A stretch of DNA of 15,710 nucleotides from Aquificaceae bacterium (lineage in GTDB: Bacteria; Aquificota; Aquificia; Aquificales; Aquificaceae), in contig WFYK01000064.1 in NCBI GenBank assembly GCA_015490105.1, positions 1 through 15,710 of the forward strand. Direction: 5' to 3'. The position numbers and the translations under genes were made by a program. Numbering within the stretch: position 1 is the stretch's first letter; each line of letters opens with the position of its first letter. The notes beneath the pieces are model-generated. The model made no database searches and was not told where the DNA came from. It saw nothing but the letters and a program-made list of their open reading frames with translations. This document shows, in pieces, positions 1 through 6,589 of this stretch.

Positions 1-1
1 A

Positions 2-928
2 AAAGCCCTTCTCGTTAGATTCTCCTCCCTCGGAGATGTGGTTTTGACCTCCGTGCTTTTCGATCCCCTCCTTGAAGCGGGCATAAAACCTGTCCTTCTT
101 ACCTTCAAGCCCTACGATCAGATATTTGCGGACGACCCGAGGGTGGAGGTAATAGCGGTAGACAAAAAGGAATATCCCTCAAGGAGTGTCATCTCACTTC
201 TCAGGAAGGGAAATTTTTCCCTTAAGGTGGACCTCCACAAGAACTTGAGGAGCTTTCTACTAAAAATTTTCCTGCCGGGTTCGTGGAAATCTTACCCAAA
301 AGAATCTATAAGGAGGCGACTTTCCCTTCGCTTTCCTCGATTTAGAAAACCTTACAGTGTTACGGAAGCTTACCTGAAAGCTTTGGGAATTGTAGGGATC
401 GGTGCGCCACCTTTGCCGAGGGTTTCGATCTCAGAGGAAAGGTTAAAAAGGTGGCAAGAAAAACTCCCTTCCCAATTCGTTTGTTTAGCGCCGGGAGCAA
501 GATACTTTAAGAAGATCTACCCCTACTTTTGGGAAGTGGCGGACTATTTAAGGGACAAGGGGTTTGAAGTCGTTTGGGTAGGAAGCAGGGAAGAGAGATC
601 GCTTGCGAAGGGAGGTATCAACCTCTGCGGTGAGATAAATCTAACGGATACCCTCGCGGTGATAAAACTTGCAAAGGTCTTCGTGGGAAACGATTCGGGA
701 CTTCTTCACTGTGCCCGTGCGGTCGGAACTAAAGCTATCCAGATCTACGGAGGAACACATCCTACTTTAGGCTTTTCCCTTTACCCTTCCGAGGGAGTAG
801 TTCTTTGTAAAGATCTTCCTTGTCAACCTTGCGATCTTCACGGGAAGGGAAGATGTAAACGCGGTGATTTTCTCTGCCTTGAGTGGGATCCCAAGGAGAT
901 AGTTTCACATGTGGAGAAGCTAATATGA
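2..928 (+). CDS. Glycosyltransferase family 9 (ADP-heptose:LPS heptosyltransferase-like), 5' end cut by window edge
   Basis: Expected to transfer a heptose from a nucleotide-activated donor to the inner core or lipid A region of lipopolysaccharide at the cytoplasmic face of the inner membrane. The reading frame is open from base 2 and reads KALLVRFSSLGDVVLTS, the classic N-terminal strand and loop of this family, so the real start lies just left of the window; the GTG at 38 is internal. Visible family features are the mid-protein VCLAPGA segment that opens the donor-binding domain (about 480-500), the VGNDSGLLHCARAVGTKAI block (about 685-735), and the Cys-containing tail LPCQPCDLHGKGRC, common in heptosyltransferases. 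It ends in an ATGA overlap with the next gene, so the two are probably co-transcribed and translationally coupled. Family assignment is firm; the exact acceptor sugar cannot be read from the sequence. Confidence 0.9.
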   Translation, partial: KALLVRFSSLGDVVLTSVLFDPLLEAGIKPVLLTFKPYDQIFADDPRVEVIAVDKKEYPSRSVISLLRKGNFSLKVDLHKNLRSFLLKIFLPGSWKSYPKESIRRRLSLRFPRFRKPYSVTEAYLKALGIVGIGAPPLPRVSISEERLKRWQEKLPSQFVCLAPGARYFKKIYPYFWEVADYLRDKGFEVVWVGSREERSLAKGGINLCGEINLTDTLAVIKLAKVFVGNDSGLLHCARAVGTKAIQIYGGTHPTLGFSLYPSEGVVLCKDLPCQPCDLHGKGRCKRGDFLCLEWDPKEIVSHVEKLI

Positions 929-2061
929 AGTTCGATGCAGTAGTAGTAGGATCAGGTCCCGCGGGAGCGACGTGCGCTCGGTTACTTGCTTCTAATGGGT
1001 TCAAGGTAGCCATACTTGAAAGGAGGAAACTCCCCCGTTTTAAGCTCTGCGGTGGTTGCATCTCCGCAAGGTGTGAACTGCTCCTGCCCGAAGGGTGGCA
1101 CAAGTCGATAAAAAACACACTCTACGGAGGACTTTTAGGTTTTAAAGGAAAGGACTTCTTTGAAGCGCGATCCGATCGAGAGGTAGCTTACATCGTAGAC
1201 CGAGCGGAGTTCGATCACTTTTTAACACAAGAGGCTCAAAGACAGGGATCTTTCCTTTTTGAAGAGACAAAAGTGCTTGGTTTTGAAGAAGGAAAAACTA
1301 TAAAGGTTTTTACAAACAGGGGGACCTTTGAAACGGATTTTCTCATCGGTGCGGACGGAGTATACAGCAAGGTGGCCAAGATTTTGGGATTTCACAGGAG
1401 GGTTTTTTTCAGATCCCTTGAATTTTGGACACGGGGAAAGGACCTGGGAGACAAAGTTGTCATAGACATAGGTTTTGTAAAGAGAGGTTACTGCTGGGTT
1501 TTTCCTAAGGGTGAACTTTTGAGTGTGGGACTTGCGAGCACGGGAAAGGAAAACCTGCTTGAAGTTTTGAAGGGTTACTCTACGGGACATCCTTTTGTGG
1601 AAAACGCTCCCGCAGGTGTAAAGGGTTGGCTTATACCTTTTACCGCAAAGGTGGAAGACCTCCACTTGGGAAAGGGGAGAATCTTTTTAGTGGGTGATGC
1701 TGCAGGTATGGTGGATCCCCTCTTGGGAGAAGGGATCTTCTACGCTATCAAAGGTGCACATCTTCTTGCAAAAGCCCTGTTGGCCGAAAGACCTATGCAA
1801 ACTTACAGAAGATTAGTTTACTCTCAAATACTTCCTGAGTTCATTTACGCGGGAAGGATAGCGGATCTTGCCTACAGCTTCCAAAAGGTGGCCCACTCTA
1901 TGGGGGGTGGTTACGCTTTGAAGGTGTTTTTAAACCTCCTTTCGGGCAAGGAAACCTACAAGGGTCTTTACTACAAGGGTTTCCCCTCTTTCGTAGGTCA
2001 CTTTTTCCTTGATCGTTTAAAGAATCTAACCTCTCCGCTCAAGGCGTCTATGGAAAGGTAG
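925..2061 (+). CDS. Geranylgeranyl reductase family FAD-dependent oxidoreductase
   Basis: A 378-residue flavoprotein of the family that saturates isoprenoid double bonds (archaeal lipids, chlorophyll phytyl chain, or the menaquinone tail). Seen: FAD dinucleotide-binding motif GSGPAG at residues 9-14 with acidic E32 at the end of the second strand; the RFKLCGGC segment with C42 and C45; the substrate-pocket motif GYCWVFPKG around Y189-P194; and the second FAD motif GDAAGMVDP from G257. An in-frame GTG/ATG at 883 exists, but the start at 925 is chosen because the flavin fold begins at once there, GGAG sits 8 bases upstream, and it makes a 4-base ATGA overlap with the glycosyltransferase. In a bacterium without photosynthesis the likely substrate is a quinone tail or another polyprenyl lipid (inference). 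Its 3' end overlaps the opposing small gene by 64 bases. Confidence 0.88.
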   Translation: MKFDAVVVGSGPAGATCARLLASNGFKVAILERRKLPRFKLCGGCISARCELLLPEGWHKSIKNTLYGGLLGFKGKDFFEARSDREVAYIVDRAEFDHFLTQEAQRQGSFLFEETKVLGFEEGKTIKVFTNRGTFETDFLIGADGVYSKVAKILGFHRRVFFRSLEFWTRGKDLGDKVVIDIGFVKRGYCWVFPKGELLSVGLASTGKENLLEVLKGYSTGHPFVENAPAGVKGWLIPFTAKVEDLHLGKGRIFLVGDAAGMVDPLLGEGIFYAIKGAHLLAKALLAERPMQTYRRLVYSQILPEFIYAGRIADLAYSFQKVAHSMGGGYALKVFLNLLSGKETYKGLYYKGFPSFVGHFFLDRLKNLTSPLKASMER

Positions 2062-2258
2062 CCCTCAGTTCCCATTATGCTCCAGTAGCAATCTCCGCTC
2101 CTTTGGGAGACTTTCAGTTGAGCTCTGTAAACTTTACCTACCTGCGGTCTTGCCTTTTCCAGAGCGTCTTCGATGTCTATAGCCTCTTGAACGCAATCCC
2201 AAAAATCACGGCTGAAGGAAAATCCCAAAGTGAGAAGAAGAATTGCAGCTACCTTCAC
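1998..2258 (-). CDS. Small secreted PepSY-like protein
   Basis: An 86-residue protein with a cleavable-looking signal peptide (MK then a hydrophobic run to about residue 16), so probably periplasmic. The mature part has a helix (EAIDIEDALEKARP) followed by strands, and ends in YLSIDALSGEVRFFK, which fits the closing strand pair of PepSY domains (vDa.tGkv). Two cysteines, C22 and C57, could form a disulfide. The start is GTG, overlapping the folD stop as GTGA, with GGAGGGAG upstream inside the end of folD, which strongly supports a real, translationally coupled gene. It is the third gene of the cysS-folD unit. The last 20 codons, holding the PepSY-like motif, overlap the opposing flavoprotein gene. 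PepSY domains are often linked to protease inhibition or envelope sensing; the role here is unknown. Confidence 0.72.
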   Translation of the reverse strand: MKVAAILLLTLGFSFSRDFWDCVQEAIDIEDALEKARPQVGKVYRAQLKVSQRSGDCYWSIMGTEGYLSIDALSGEVRFFKRSRKK

Positions 2259-3115
2259 AGCCTCTCCCTCCTCTCGTAAGATTTAAGCGTATTCAAAAGC
2301 AAACCGGTCACTGTCATAGGACCGACCCCTCCGGGAACAGGTGTTATAGCTTTAGCTTTGTATTTGACCTTTTCAAAGTCCACATCCCCGACTATCTTTC
2401 CGTCCTTTTTGGAGATCCCTACATCGATAACTACCGCCCCTTCCTTTACCATGTCCTCTTTTATAAGGTGCGGAACACCTGTAGCGGATATTAGGATCTC
2501 AGCTTGAAGGGTAAATCTCTTGAGATCCCTCGTATGTATGTGGCAAACGGTAACGGTAGCTCCCCTCCAAAGCATCAGAAGGGTTAATGGTCTTCCTACA
2601 ATAAAACCCTCTCCTACAATTACAACGTCTTTACCTTTCAAGTTTATGGAGTAATGCTGTAGCAGGAGATCTATACCTAAAGGTGTGCAAGGTATGAAAC
2701 CATCCTCTGTTCGTGCAACGAGCTTTCCCATATTTTGAGGGTGAAAACCATCCACATCCTTTGAGGGATTTATAGCGTTTATGATCTCCTGCTGATCTAT
2801 CTGTGGTGGTAGGGGGAGTTGAACGAGGATCCCGTCCACCTCTGGGTCGGTGTTGAGATCCGATATGAGATCCAAAAGCTCTTGGGTGGTTGTATTCTGA
2901 GGCAGTTCAAATTTAAAGGACTTTATCCCTACCTTCGCACAAGCTTTTACCTTGTTATTTACGTATATCTTACTTGCAGGGTCTTCACCTACCAAGATTA
3001 CCGCAAGGCCCGGATCTCTGAGTCCCCTCTCCTTGTAGGAGTCGATTTTTTCTTTGATCTTAGACCTTATTTCTTCTGAGACCTTCCTTCCGTCGAGTAT
3101 GAGGGGTTCTTTCAT
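2255..3115 (-). CDS. folD: Bifunctional methylenetetrahydrofolate dehydrogenase / methenyltetrahydrofolate cyclohydrolase FolD
   Basis: Cytosolic enzyme interconverting 5,10-methylene-THF, methenyl-THF and 10-formyl-THF. 286 residues, normal for the family. Seen: the catalytic YxxxK motif (Y51, K55) in KIYVNNKVK, then GILVQLPLP, DVDGFHPQNMGKL, PCTPLGI, the dinucleotide-binding loop VIVGEGFIVGRP, and the C-terminal PVPGGVGPMT. The start is ATG at 3115, which overlaps the cysS stop as ATGA; a GTG 12 bases upstream (3127) is less likely because the family begins at this point. Odd point: the cofactor loop reads G-E169-G170 where most FolDs have Gly-Arg-Ser or Gly-Ala-Ser, which may affect NADP versus NAD preference. 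It lies between cysS and the small PepSY-like gene. Confidence 0.95.
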   Translation of the reverse strand: MKEPLILDGRKVSEEIRSKIKEKIDSYKERGLRDPGLAVILVGEDPASKIYVNNKVKACAKVGIKSFKFELPQNTTTQELLDLISDLNTDPEVDGILVQLPLPPQIDQQEIINAINPSKDVDGFHPQNMGKLVARTEDGFIPCTPLGIDLLLQHYSINLKGKDVVIVGEGFIVGRPLTLLMLWRGATVTVCHIHTRDLKRFTLQAEILISATGVPHLIKEDMVKEGAVVIDVGISKKDGKIVGDVDFEKVKYKAKAITPVPGGVGPMTVTGLLLNTLKSYERRERL

Positions 3116-4587
3116 ACTCTTTTCCACTTGGTTCCCGAAGGAGTGTCCTCCAGTTCAATCCCGATCTCCTTCAAACGATCCCTGATAAAGTCCGCTATCT
3201 TATACTGCTTTTCTTTACGGGCTAAGGTTCTTACCTCAACGAGCAGGTTTACCAAGGTCTCGTCCAAAACCTTGCCCGGCTCAAGTTCTTTGGCTACCAC
3301 CTCTTGAACTTCGCATTCCGGCTTTAAGTCCTCCAAGAGCCCGAAAATTCCCTTCATAGTTTTAAGGAGTGATTCCGCAACCTCTTCGTAAGCTTTAAGA
3401 TCCGTCTCATAGATCTTTCCTTCGGAGAAAGCCCTGTTTTTGACCTTTCCGAGTTCGCTCACGAGGGCAAAGACCTTAGCGAGGGCTTCCGGGGTGTTAA
3501 AGTCTTCAGAGAGGGCTTCGAAGAAGGAGGTTTCGAAATCTTTGAGCTTTTCATATAGGGGGTGAGGGGTCTCACCGCCGGCTTCAACTTTAAGTTTCTT
3601 AAGCAAATCCAAGTCCTCTATAGATCCTTTTAGTCTTTCGTAGGCTCTTTTGGTTTCCTCCATCTTGTCCCAAGAAAAGTCTAAGGGACTCCTATAGTGG
3701 GTAAAGAGCACCAAGAGTCTCAAAACGTCGGGGTGATACTTGGTGTATATCTCCTTGAGGGTAACGTAGTTTCCTAAAGATTTGGACATCTTTTGACCGC
3801 CTACGGTAACGAGGCCGTTGTGCATCCAGTATCTCGCAAAGGGCTTTCCAGTTATGGCTTCCGCCTGAGCTATCTCGTTCTCGTGGTGAGGGAAGACGAG
3901 ATCCAAACCTCCGCCGTGGATGTCTATAGACTCACCCAGGTGCTTGAAGATCATAGCAACGCATTCGGTGTGCCATCCGGGTCTTCCCTTTCCCCAAGGG
4001 GAGTCCCAAGCGGGTTCCCCTGCTTTTGAAGCTTTCCAGAGGGCAAAGTCTAAGGGATCTCTCTTCTTTTCGGAAGGCTCTACCCTCGCACCCGCCTCCA
4101 TCTCTTCGGGACTCCTTTTAGAAAGCTTTCCGTATTCCTTGAAGGCTTTTACGGAGAAATAAACGTCTCCGTCCGCTTCGTAGGCGAACCCTTTTTCTAT
4201 CAGCCTTTGGATTACGTCAATTATCTCTTGAATGTGTTCCGTGACCCTCGGTTCCACGTCCGCGGGCCTGACCCTTATCGCTTCCATGTCCTTGTAGTAG
4301 CTCGCTATGTATCGGTTGGCGATTGTCATAAAGCTTACGCACTCCTTCTTTGCCCTGTTGATTATCTTGTCGTCCACATCGGTAAAATTCCTGACGAACT
4401 TAACTTCGTAGCCTAAGTGTTCTAAAAATCTCCTAAAGGTATCGAAAACTATCAGACTCCTGCCGTGCCCCACGTGAGAGTCATCGTATACGGTAACACC
4501 GCAAGTGTATATCTTAACCTTAGGAGGATCCGCAGGGACGAACTCCTCCACCTTCCCGCTTAGTGTGTTGTAAATCCTCAGGCTCAT
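3112..4587 (-). CDS. cysS: Cysteinyl-tRNA synthetase
   Basis: Class I aminoacyl-tRNA synthetase that charges tRNA-Cys. 491 residues from the start chosen, in the family range. Seen: YTCGVTVYD with zinc ligand C29; the HIGH signature as HVGH at 38-41; GWHTECVAMI and the HHENEIAQAEA block carrying the other zinc ligands; KMSKS at 266-270; and a helical anticodon-binding tail ending KQYKIADFIRDRL...GTKWKRV. The frame is open up to 4701, but the extra 38 residues are unlike the family and MSLRIYNTLSG is the canonical beginning, so ATG at 4587 is taken. No Shine-Dalgarno is visible before it; instead a perfect TATAAT sits 6 bases upstream of the ATG. First gene of a unit with folD and the PepSY-like gene. 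Confidence 0.96.
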   Translation of the reverse strand: MSLRIYNTLSGKVEEFVPADPPKVKIYTCGVTVYDDSHVGHGRSLIVFDTFRRFLEHLGYEVKFVRNFTDVDDKIINRAKKECVSFMTIANRYIASYYKDMEAIRVRPADVEPRVTEHIQEIIDVIQRLIEKGFAYEADGDVYFSVKAFKEYGKLSKRSPEEMEAGARVEPSEKKRDPLDFALWKASKAGEPAWDSPWGKGRPGWHTECVAMIFKHLGESIDIHGGGLDLVFPHHENEIAQAEAITGKPFARYWMHNGLVTVGGQKMSKSLGNYVTLKEIYTKYHPDVLRLLVLFTHYRSPLDFSWDKMEETKRAYERLKGSIEDLDLLKKLKVEAGGETPHPLYEKLKDFETSFFEALSEDFNTPEALAKVFALVSELGKVKNRAFSEGKIYETDLKAYEEVAESLLKTMKGIFGLLEDLKPECEVQEVVAKELEPGKVLDETLVNLLVEVRTLARKEKQYKIADFIRDRLKEIGIELEDTPSGTKWKRV

Positions 4588-4593
4588 GTCTAA

Positions 4594-4599
4594 ATTATA
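4594..4599 (-). promoter_or_regulatory. Perfect -10 box (TATAAT) abutting cysS; candidate leaderless promoter
   Basis: On the minus strand the sequence reads TATAAT, then TTAGAC, then the cysS ATG. With usual spacing the transcript would start at or within a base or two of the ATG. No good -35 is seen at 16-18 bases (best is TTTCTT), and no Shine-Dalgarno precedes the ATG. The rest of the 163-base gap between hisC and cysS holds only the short plus-strand ORF. Confidence 0.5.
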
Positions 4600-4605
4600 A
4601 ATGTT

Positions 4606-4767
4606 ATGAGTGTGAAAGAAATAGTTAGCCTGCTTTCGGATCTGGAGATGGTAACTTGCTTGGAAGAGTCGGATCACGCATGTGATTCCAAATGTGGCCA
4701 AATTTCCCCTGTAGAAGACAAGAGTGACGATACGGTGGATTTCTCCGATATCAAAGAAGTCTACTGA
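4606..4767 (+). CDS. Short acidic Cys-containing ORF, 53 codons, unidentified
   Basis: An ATG-started frame of 53 codons ending in TGA, divergent from cysS and running 17 bases into the 3' end of hisC. The protein begins MSVKEIVSLLSDLEMVTC and has C18, H24, C26 and C30 (C-x7-C-x3-C with a His between), a pattern that could bind a metal or form a disulfide. It is strongly acidic (14 Asp/Glu against 4 Lys). No Shine-Dalgarno is visible. A plus-strand promoter could be TTGTAA at 4568-4573, a 17-base spacer, and TAAATT at 4591-4596, again almost touching the start codon. I do not recognise the protein. It may be a real small gene or a chance frame in the hisC-cysS gap. Confidence 0.4.
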   Translation: MSVKEIVSLLSDLEMVTCLEESDHACDSKCGQISPVEDKSDDTVDFSDIKEVY

Positions 4768-5800
4768 GAGATTTTTCGAGAGCTTCTAAAAAGGCATCGT
4801 TTTCTTCAGGCTGTCCTACACTAACCCTCAAGCATCTCTCTAAGCCTTCCATGTAAGATACGTCTCTAACAAGCACGCCTTCCTTGAGAAGTTCCTGATG
4901 TAAAACCCCCGCTTCTACAGGAGTCCTAAATAGAAGAAAATTAGCTTTAGAGGGAAAGACCTCAACCCCTTTTATGGATTCCATCTCTGCCCTTAGCCTA
5001 TCCCTTTCCGCGCATACTTTCTTAACAGCTTCTTCTATAAACTCTTTTCCTTCTCTGAGCAGAAAGGAAGCTATCTTTTGGGAGGGCGTGCTTAGGTTGA
5101 AGGGCAGGCGAACCTTTTCGAGTTCCCTTACGATCTCAGTCTTTGCGATAAGAATACCTACCCTTAAGCTCGCTAACCCTATTTTGGAAAGTGTCCTCAG
5201 GACTAAAGTGTCCTCCCTGGATAGGGCATCCTCTTGAAAGGTTTCTCCGCTGTAATGAAAGTAAGCTTCGTCTATTACCACCGCCTTTACTTTCTCCCTT
5301 ATCTTCCTTATAGCCTCTTTGCTAAAGAGGTTTGCGGTGGGGTTGTTAGGGTAAGCGAAGTAAGCCAAAGCACATCTTTTAGCTTCTTTCAGCATTCTTT
5401 CGAGATCAAGTTCAAAGTTTTCTTTTAGGGGAACACCTACAGCTTCCCTTCCTACTACTTGTGCGGAGATCCTATACATAGGAAAAGTAGGTTCCGGGAA
5501 GAGGATCCCTTCCTTCGGATCTCCCACCGCGATGGAGATGTAGTAGATGATCTCGTCCGATCCGTTTCCTAACAGGAGATTTTCTTCCGGGATTTGAAAG
5601 AAATCTGAGACGGCTTCCTTTAGCTCTCGAGCGTTAGGATCGGGATACAGGTTTAAAGGGCCCTCAAAAGCTTTTTTAAAAGCGTTTTCTTTAAGATGTT
5701 TGGGAAAGTCGTAGGGAAGCTCGTTTGAAGATAGGCGAATTTTAGCTTCGGAAGTTTCCGTTTTATAGGCTTTGAGGGCCCTTATTCTGTCGGGGAACAT
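4751..5800 (-). CDS. hisC: Histidinol-phosphate aminotransferase
   Basis: PLP-dependent aminotransferase (fold type I) converting imidazole-acetol phosphate and glutamate to histidinol phosphate in histidine synthesis; may also act on aromatic acids. 349 residues, typical of HisC. Seen: IRLSSNELPY near the N-terminus, LYPDPNARELKEAV, the cofactor-phosphate loop GNGSDEII, AYFAYPNNPTANLF, VVIDEAYFHY, and RTLSKIGLASLRVG with the Schiff-base lysine K206, followed by the C-terminal LRVSVGQPEEN. The ATG start is only 4 bases after the stop of the ribbon-helix-helix gene, so both are probably made from the promoter at 6068-6096. No other his genes are in the window. HisC is favoured over aspartate or aromatic aminotransferase by length and motif spacing. 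Confidence 0.93.
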   Translation of the reverse strand: MFPDRIRALKAYKTETSEAKIRLSSNELPYDFPKHLKENAFKKAFEGPLNLYPDPNARELKEAVSDFFQIPEENLLLGNGSDEIIYYISIAVGDPKEGILFPEPTFPMYRISAQVVGREAVGVPLKENFELDLERMLKEAKRCALAYFAYPNNPTANLFSKEAIRKIREKVKAVVIDEAYFHYSGETFQEDALSREDTLVLRTLSKIGLASLRVGILIAKTEIVRELEKVRLPFNLSTPSQKIASFLLREGKEFIEEAVKKVCAERDRLRAEMESIKGVEVFPSKANFLLFRTPVEAGVLHQELLKEGVLVRDVSYMEGLERCLRVSVGQPEENDAFLEALEKSLSRLL

Positions 5801-5804
5801 TAAC

Positions 5805-6038
5805 TTAGCTCATTTCCTCCTTTTCCGCTTTGGCTTCCTCCTCTTCTACCTTTCTCAGGTAAGCTTCGAGCTCCGCCACGGTGCATTCTTGAAGTTTATC
5901 TTCAAGAATACCTTTTATAAGACGGTTAAGTTTTTTCTCATCACCCATAGCTATTCCGTTTAGAACGGAATAGAGTCTTTTGGGCAAAGATAAGGTAACC
6001 CTTCTGTATCTGGGGCCTCCTTTTCTTCTTCTGGGCAT
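5805..6038 (-). CDS. Small ribbon-helix-helix (CopG/Arc-like) DNA-binding protein
   Basis: 77 residues. A basic N-terminus (PRRRKGGPRYRR) leads into a short strand, YRRVTLSLP (residues 11-19), then helix RLYSVLNGIAMGD and helix KKLNRLIKGILEDKLQE: the strand-helix-helix order of the ribbon-helix-helix fold. A highly charged tail (about 55-77, rich in Glu/Ala/Lys) could form an extra helix or coiled coil. The start is well defined by a perfect Shine-Dalgarno (AAAGGAGGTG) just upstream and a promoter upstream of that. Four bases separate it from hisC. It may regulate its own promoter, where an AT-rich inverted repeat covers the -10 region; this is inference. No toxin gene is beside it, so an antitoxin role is not supported. 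Confidence 0.75.
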   Translation of the reverse strand: MPRRRKGGPRYRRVTLSLPKRLYSVLNGIAMGDEKKLNRLIKGILEDKLQECTVAELEAYLRKVEEEEAKAEKEEMS

Positions 6039-6054
6039 AATCCACCTCCTTTTG

Positions 6055-6072
6055 AAAATTTTTATTAATTTT
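6055..6072. repeat. AT-rich inverted repeat over the -10 and start site (candidate operator)
   Basis: AAAATT at 6055-6060 and AATTTT at 6067-6072 form perfect 6-base arms with a 6-base spacer. The repeat spans the -10 box and predicted start site of the ribbon-helix-helix/hisC promoter. Ribbon-helix-helix proteins commonly bind short inverted repeats at their own promoters, but AT-only palindromes arise easily by chance. Confidence 0.35.
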
Positions 6073-6096
6073 AGTGCTCCCTTTATCGACTTTCAA
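6068..6096 (-). promoter_or_regulatory. Sigma70-type promoter for the ribbon-helix-helix/hisC unit
   Basis: Minus strand: -35 TTGAAA (6096-6091), 17-base spacer, -10 TAAAAT (6073-6068), each 5 of 6 to consensus. The -35 lies inside the 3' end of the upstream hypothetical gene. Transcription would begin near 6061, giving a roughly 20-base leader with a perfect Shine-Dalgarno before the ATG at 6038. Confidence 0.7.
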
Positions 6097-6589
6097 ACTT
6101 TTTGTTGAATTCAATTGCGTGATCTATGAGTTCACAGTAGACCCTGAAGGGAGTAAGGACGAGATCTAAGGTTTTCTTCCTTTGAGGAGAGCAACAGGTG
6201 TCAAAAAGTAATCTCTTTAGCGAGGTCAACCGTTCATTTAACGCGTTTACCAGATCGAGTCTTTCTACCTCTCTTTCTACCTCTTCTGGTATGGAAGAAA
6301 GAAAAGTTATATCGAAGTTAAAAAGTTCGTAAACGTCGTATATACTGTCTAAGGTTTCATCGAGAAGCCCTATAAAGTTTCCTTCAACCTTTGACAAAAA
6401 CTCTTTCAAAAGATCAAGATCCTCACCGTCGAGGAGGGCTTCTCCCAAGATCTTTGCCTCTTCCAGATCCGCTCTTATCTCGGTCTTTATGCCGGTCAGA
6501 AGGTCTATGTTGAACCTCAAGAGCCTGTCGTATAGAAAGACCTTCTCAAGCGTTTTCGTCTTTTCCATATCAGAAATTAAATTTATCAA
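6083..6589 (-). CDS. Hypothetical all-helical protein downstream of the helicase
   Basis: 168 residues from a TTG start at 6589, or 161 from the ATG at 6568. I do not recognise the family. The protein is predicted almost wholly helical, with no signal peptide or membrane segment, long charged amphipathic stretches (ETLDSIYDVYELF, EEVEREVERLDLVNALNERL) and a Cys pair in LLFDTCCSPQRKKTLD. TTG is favoured weakly because it overlaps the helicase stop as TTGA, the same coupling used elsewhere in the window; neither start has a clear Shine-Dalgarno. It is the last gene of the unit KamA-like / hypothetical / helicase / this gene. A similar-sized helical protein lies on the other side of the helicase. 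Confidence 0.8.
   Translation of the reverse strand: MINLISDMEKTKTLEKVFLYDRLLRFNIDLLTGIKTEIRADLEEAKILGEALLDGEDLDLLKEFLSKVEGNFIGLLDETLDSIYDVYELFNFDITFLSSIPEEVEREVERLDLVNALNERLTSLKRLLFDTCCSPQRKKTLDLVLTPFRVYCELIDHAIEFNKKFESR

Noticed and set aside
38..40. GTG at 38 as the heptosyltransferase start
   Set aside because: The frame is open to the window edge and the residues before it (KALLVRFSSLGD) belong to the conserved family N-terminus.
883..924. Upstream in-frame start for the geranylgeranyl-reductase-family gene, adding 14 residues
   Set aside because: The added residues do not resemble the family, and the ATG at 925 has GGAG 8 bases upstream and the ATGA coupling to the preceding gene.
4588..4701. 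N-terminal extension of cysS by 38 residues
   Set aside because: The canonical CysRS start is MSLRIYNTLSG at 4587; the extension crosses the promoter-like TATAAT and has no family resemblance.
5805..6038. Toxin-antitoxin system based on the ribbon-helix-helix protein
   Set aside because: The next gene is hisC, not a small toxin, and the upstream gene is a 168-residue protein with no toxin motif.
6083..6589. HEPN-type RNase domain in the 168-residue helical protein
   Set aside because: The only Arg...His pair (R-VYCELID-H) has a 7-residue gap, not the R-x4-6-H of HEPN, and no nucleotidyltransferase partner is present.
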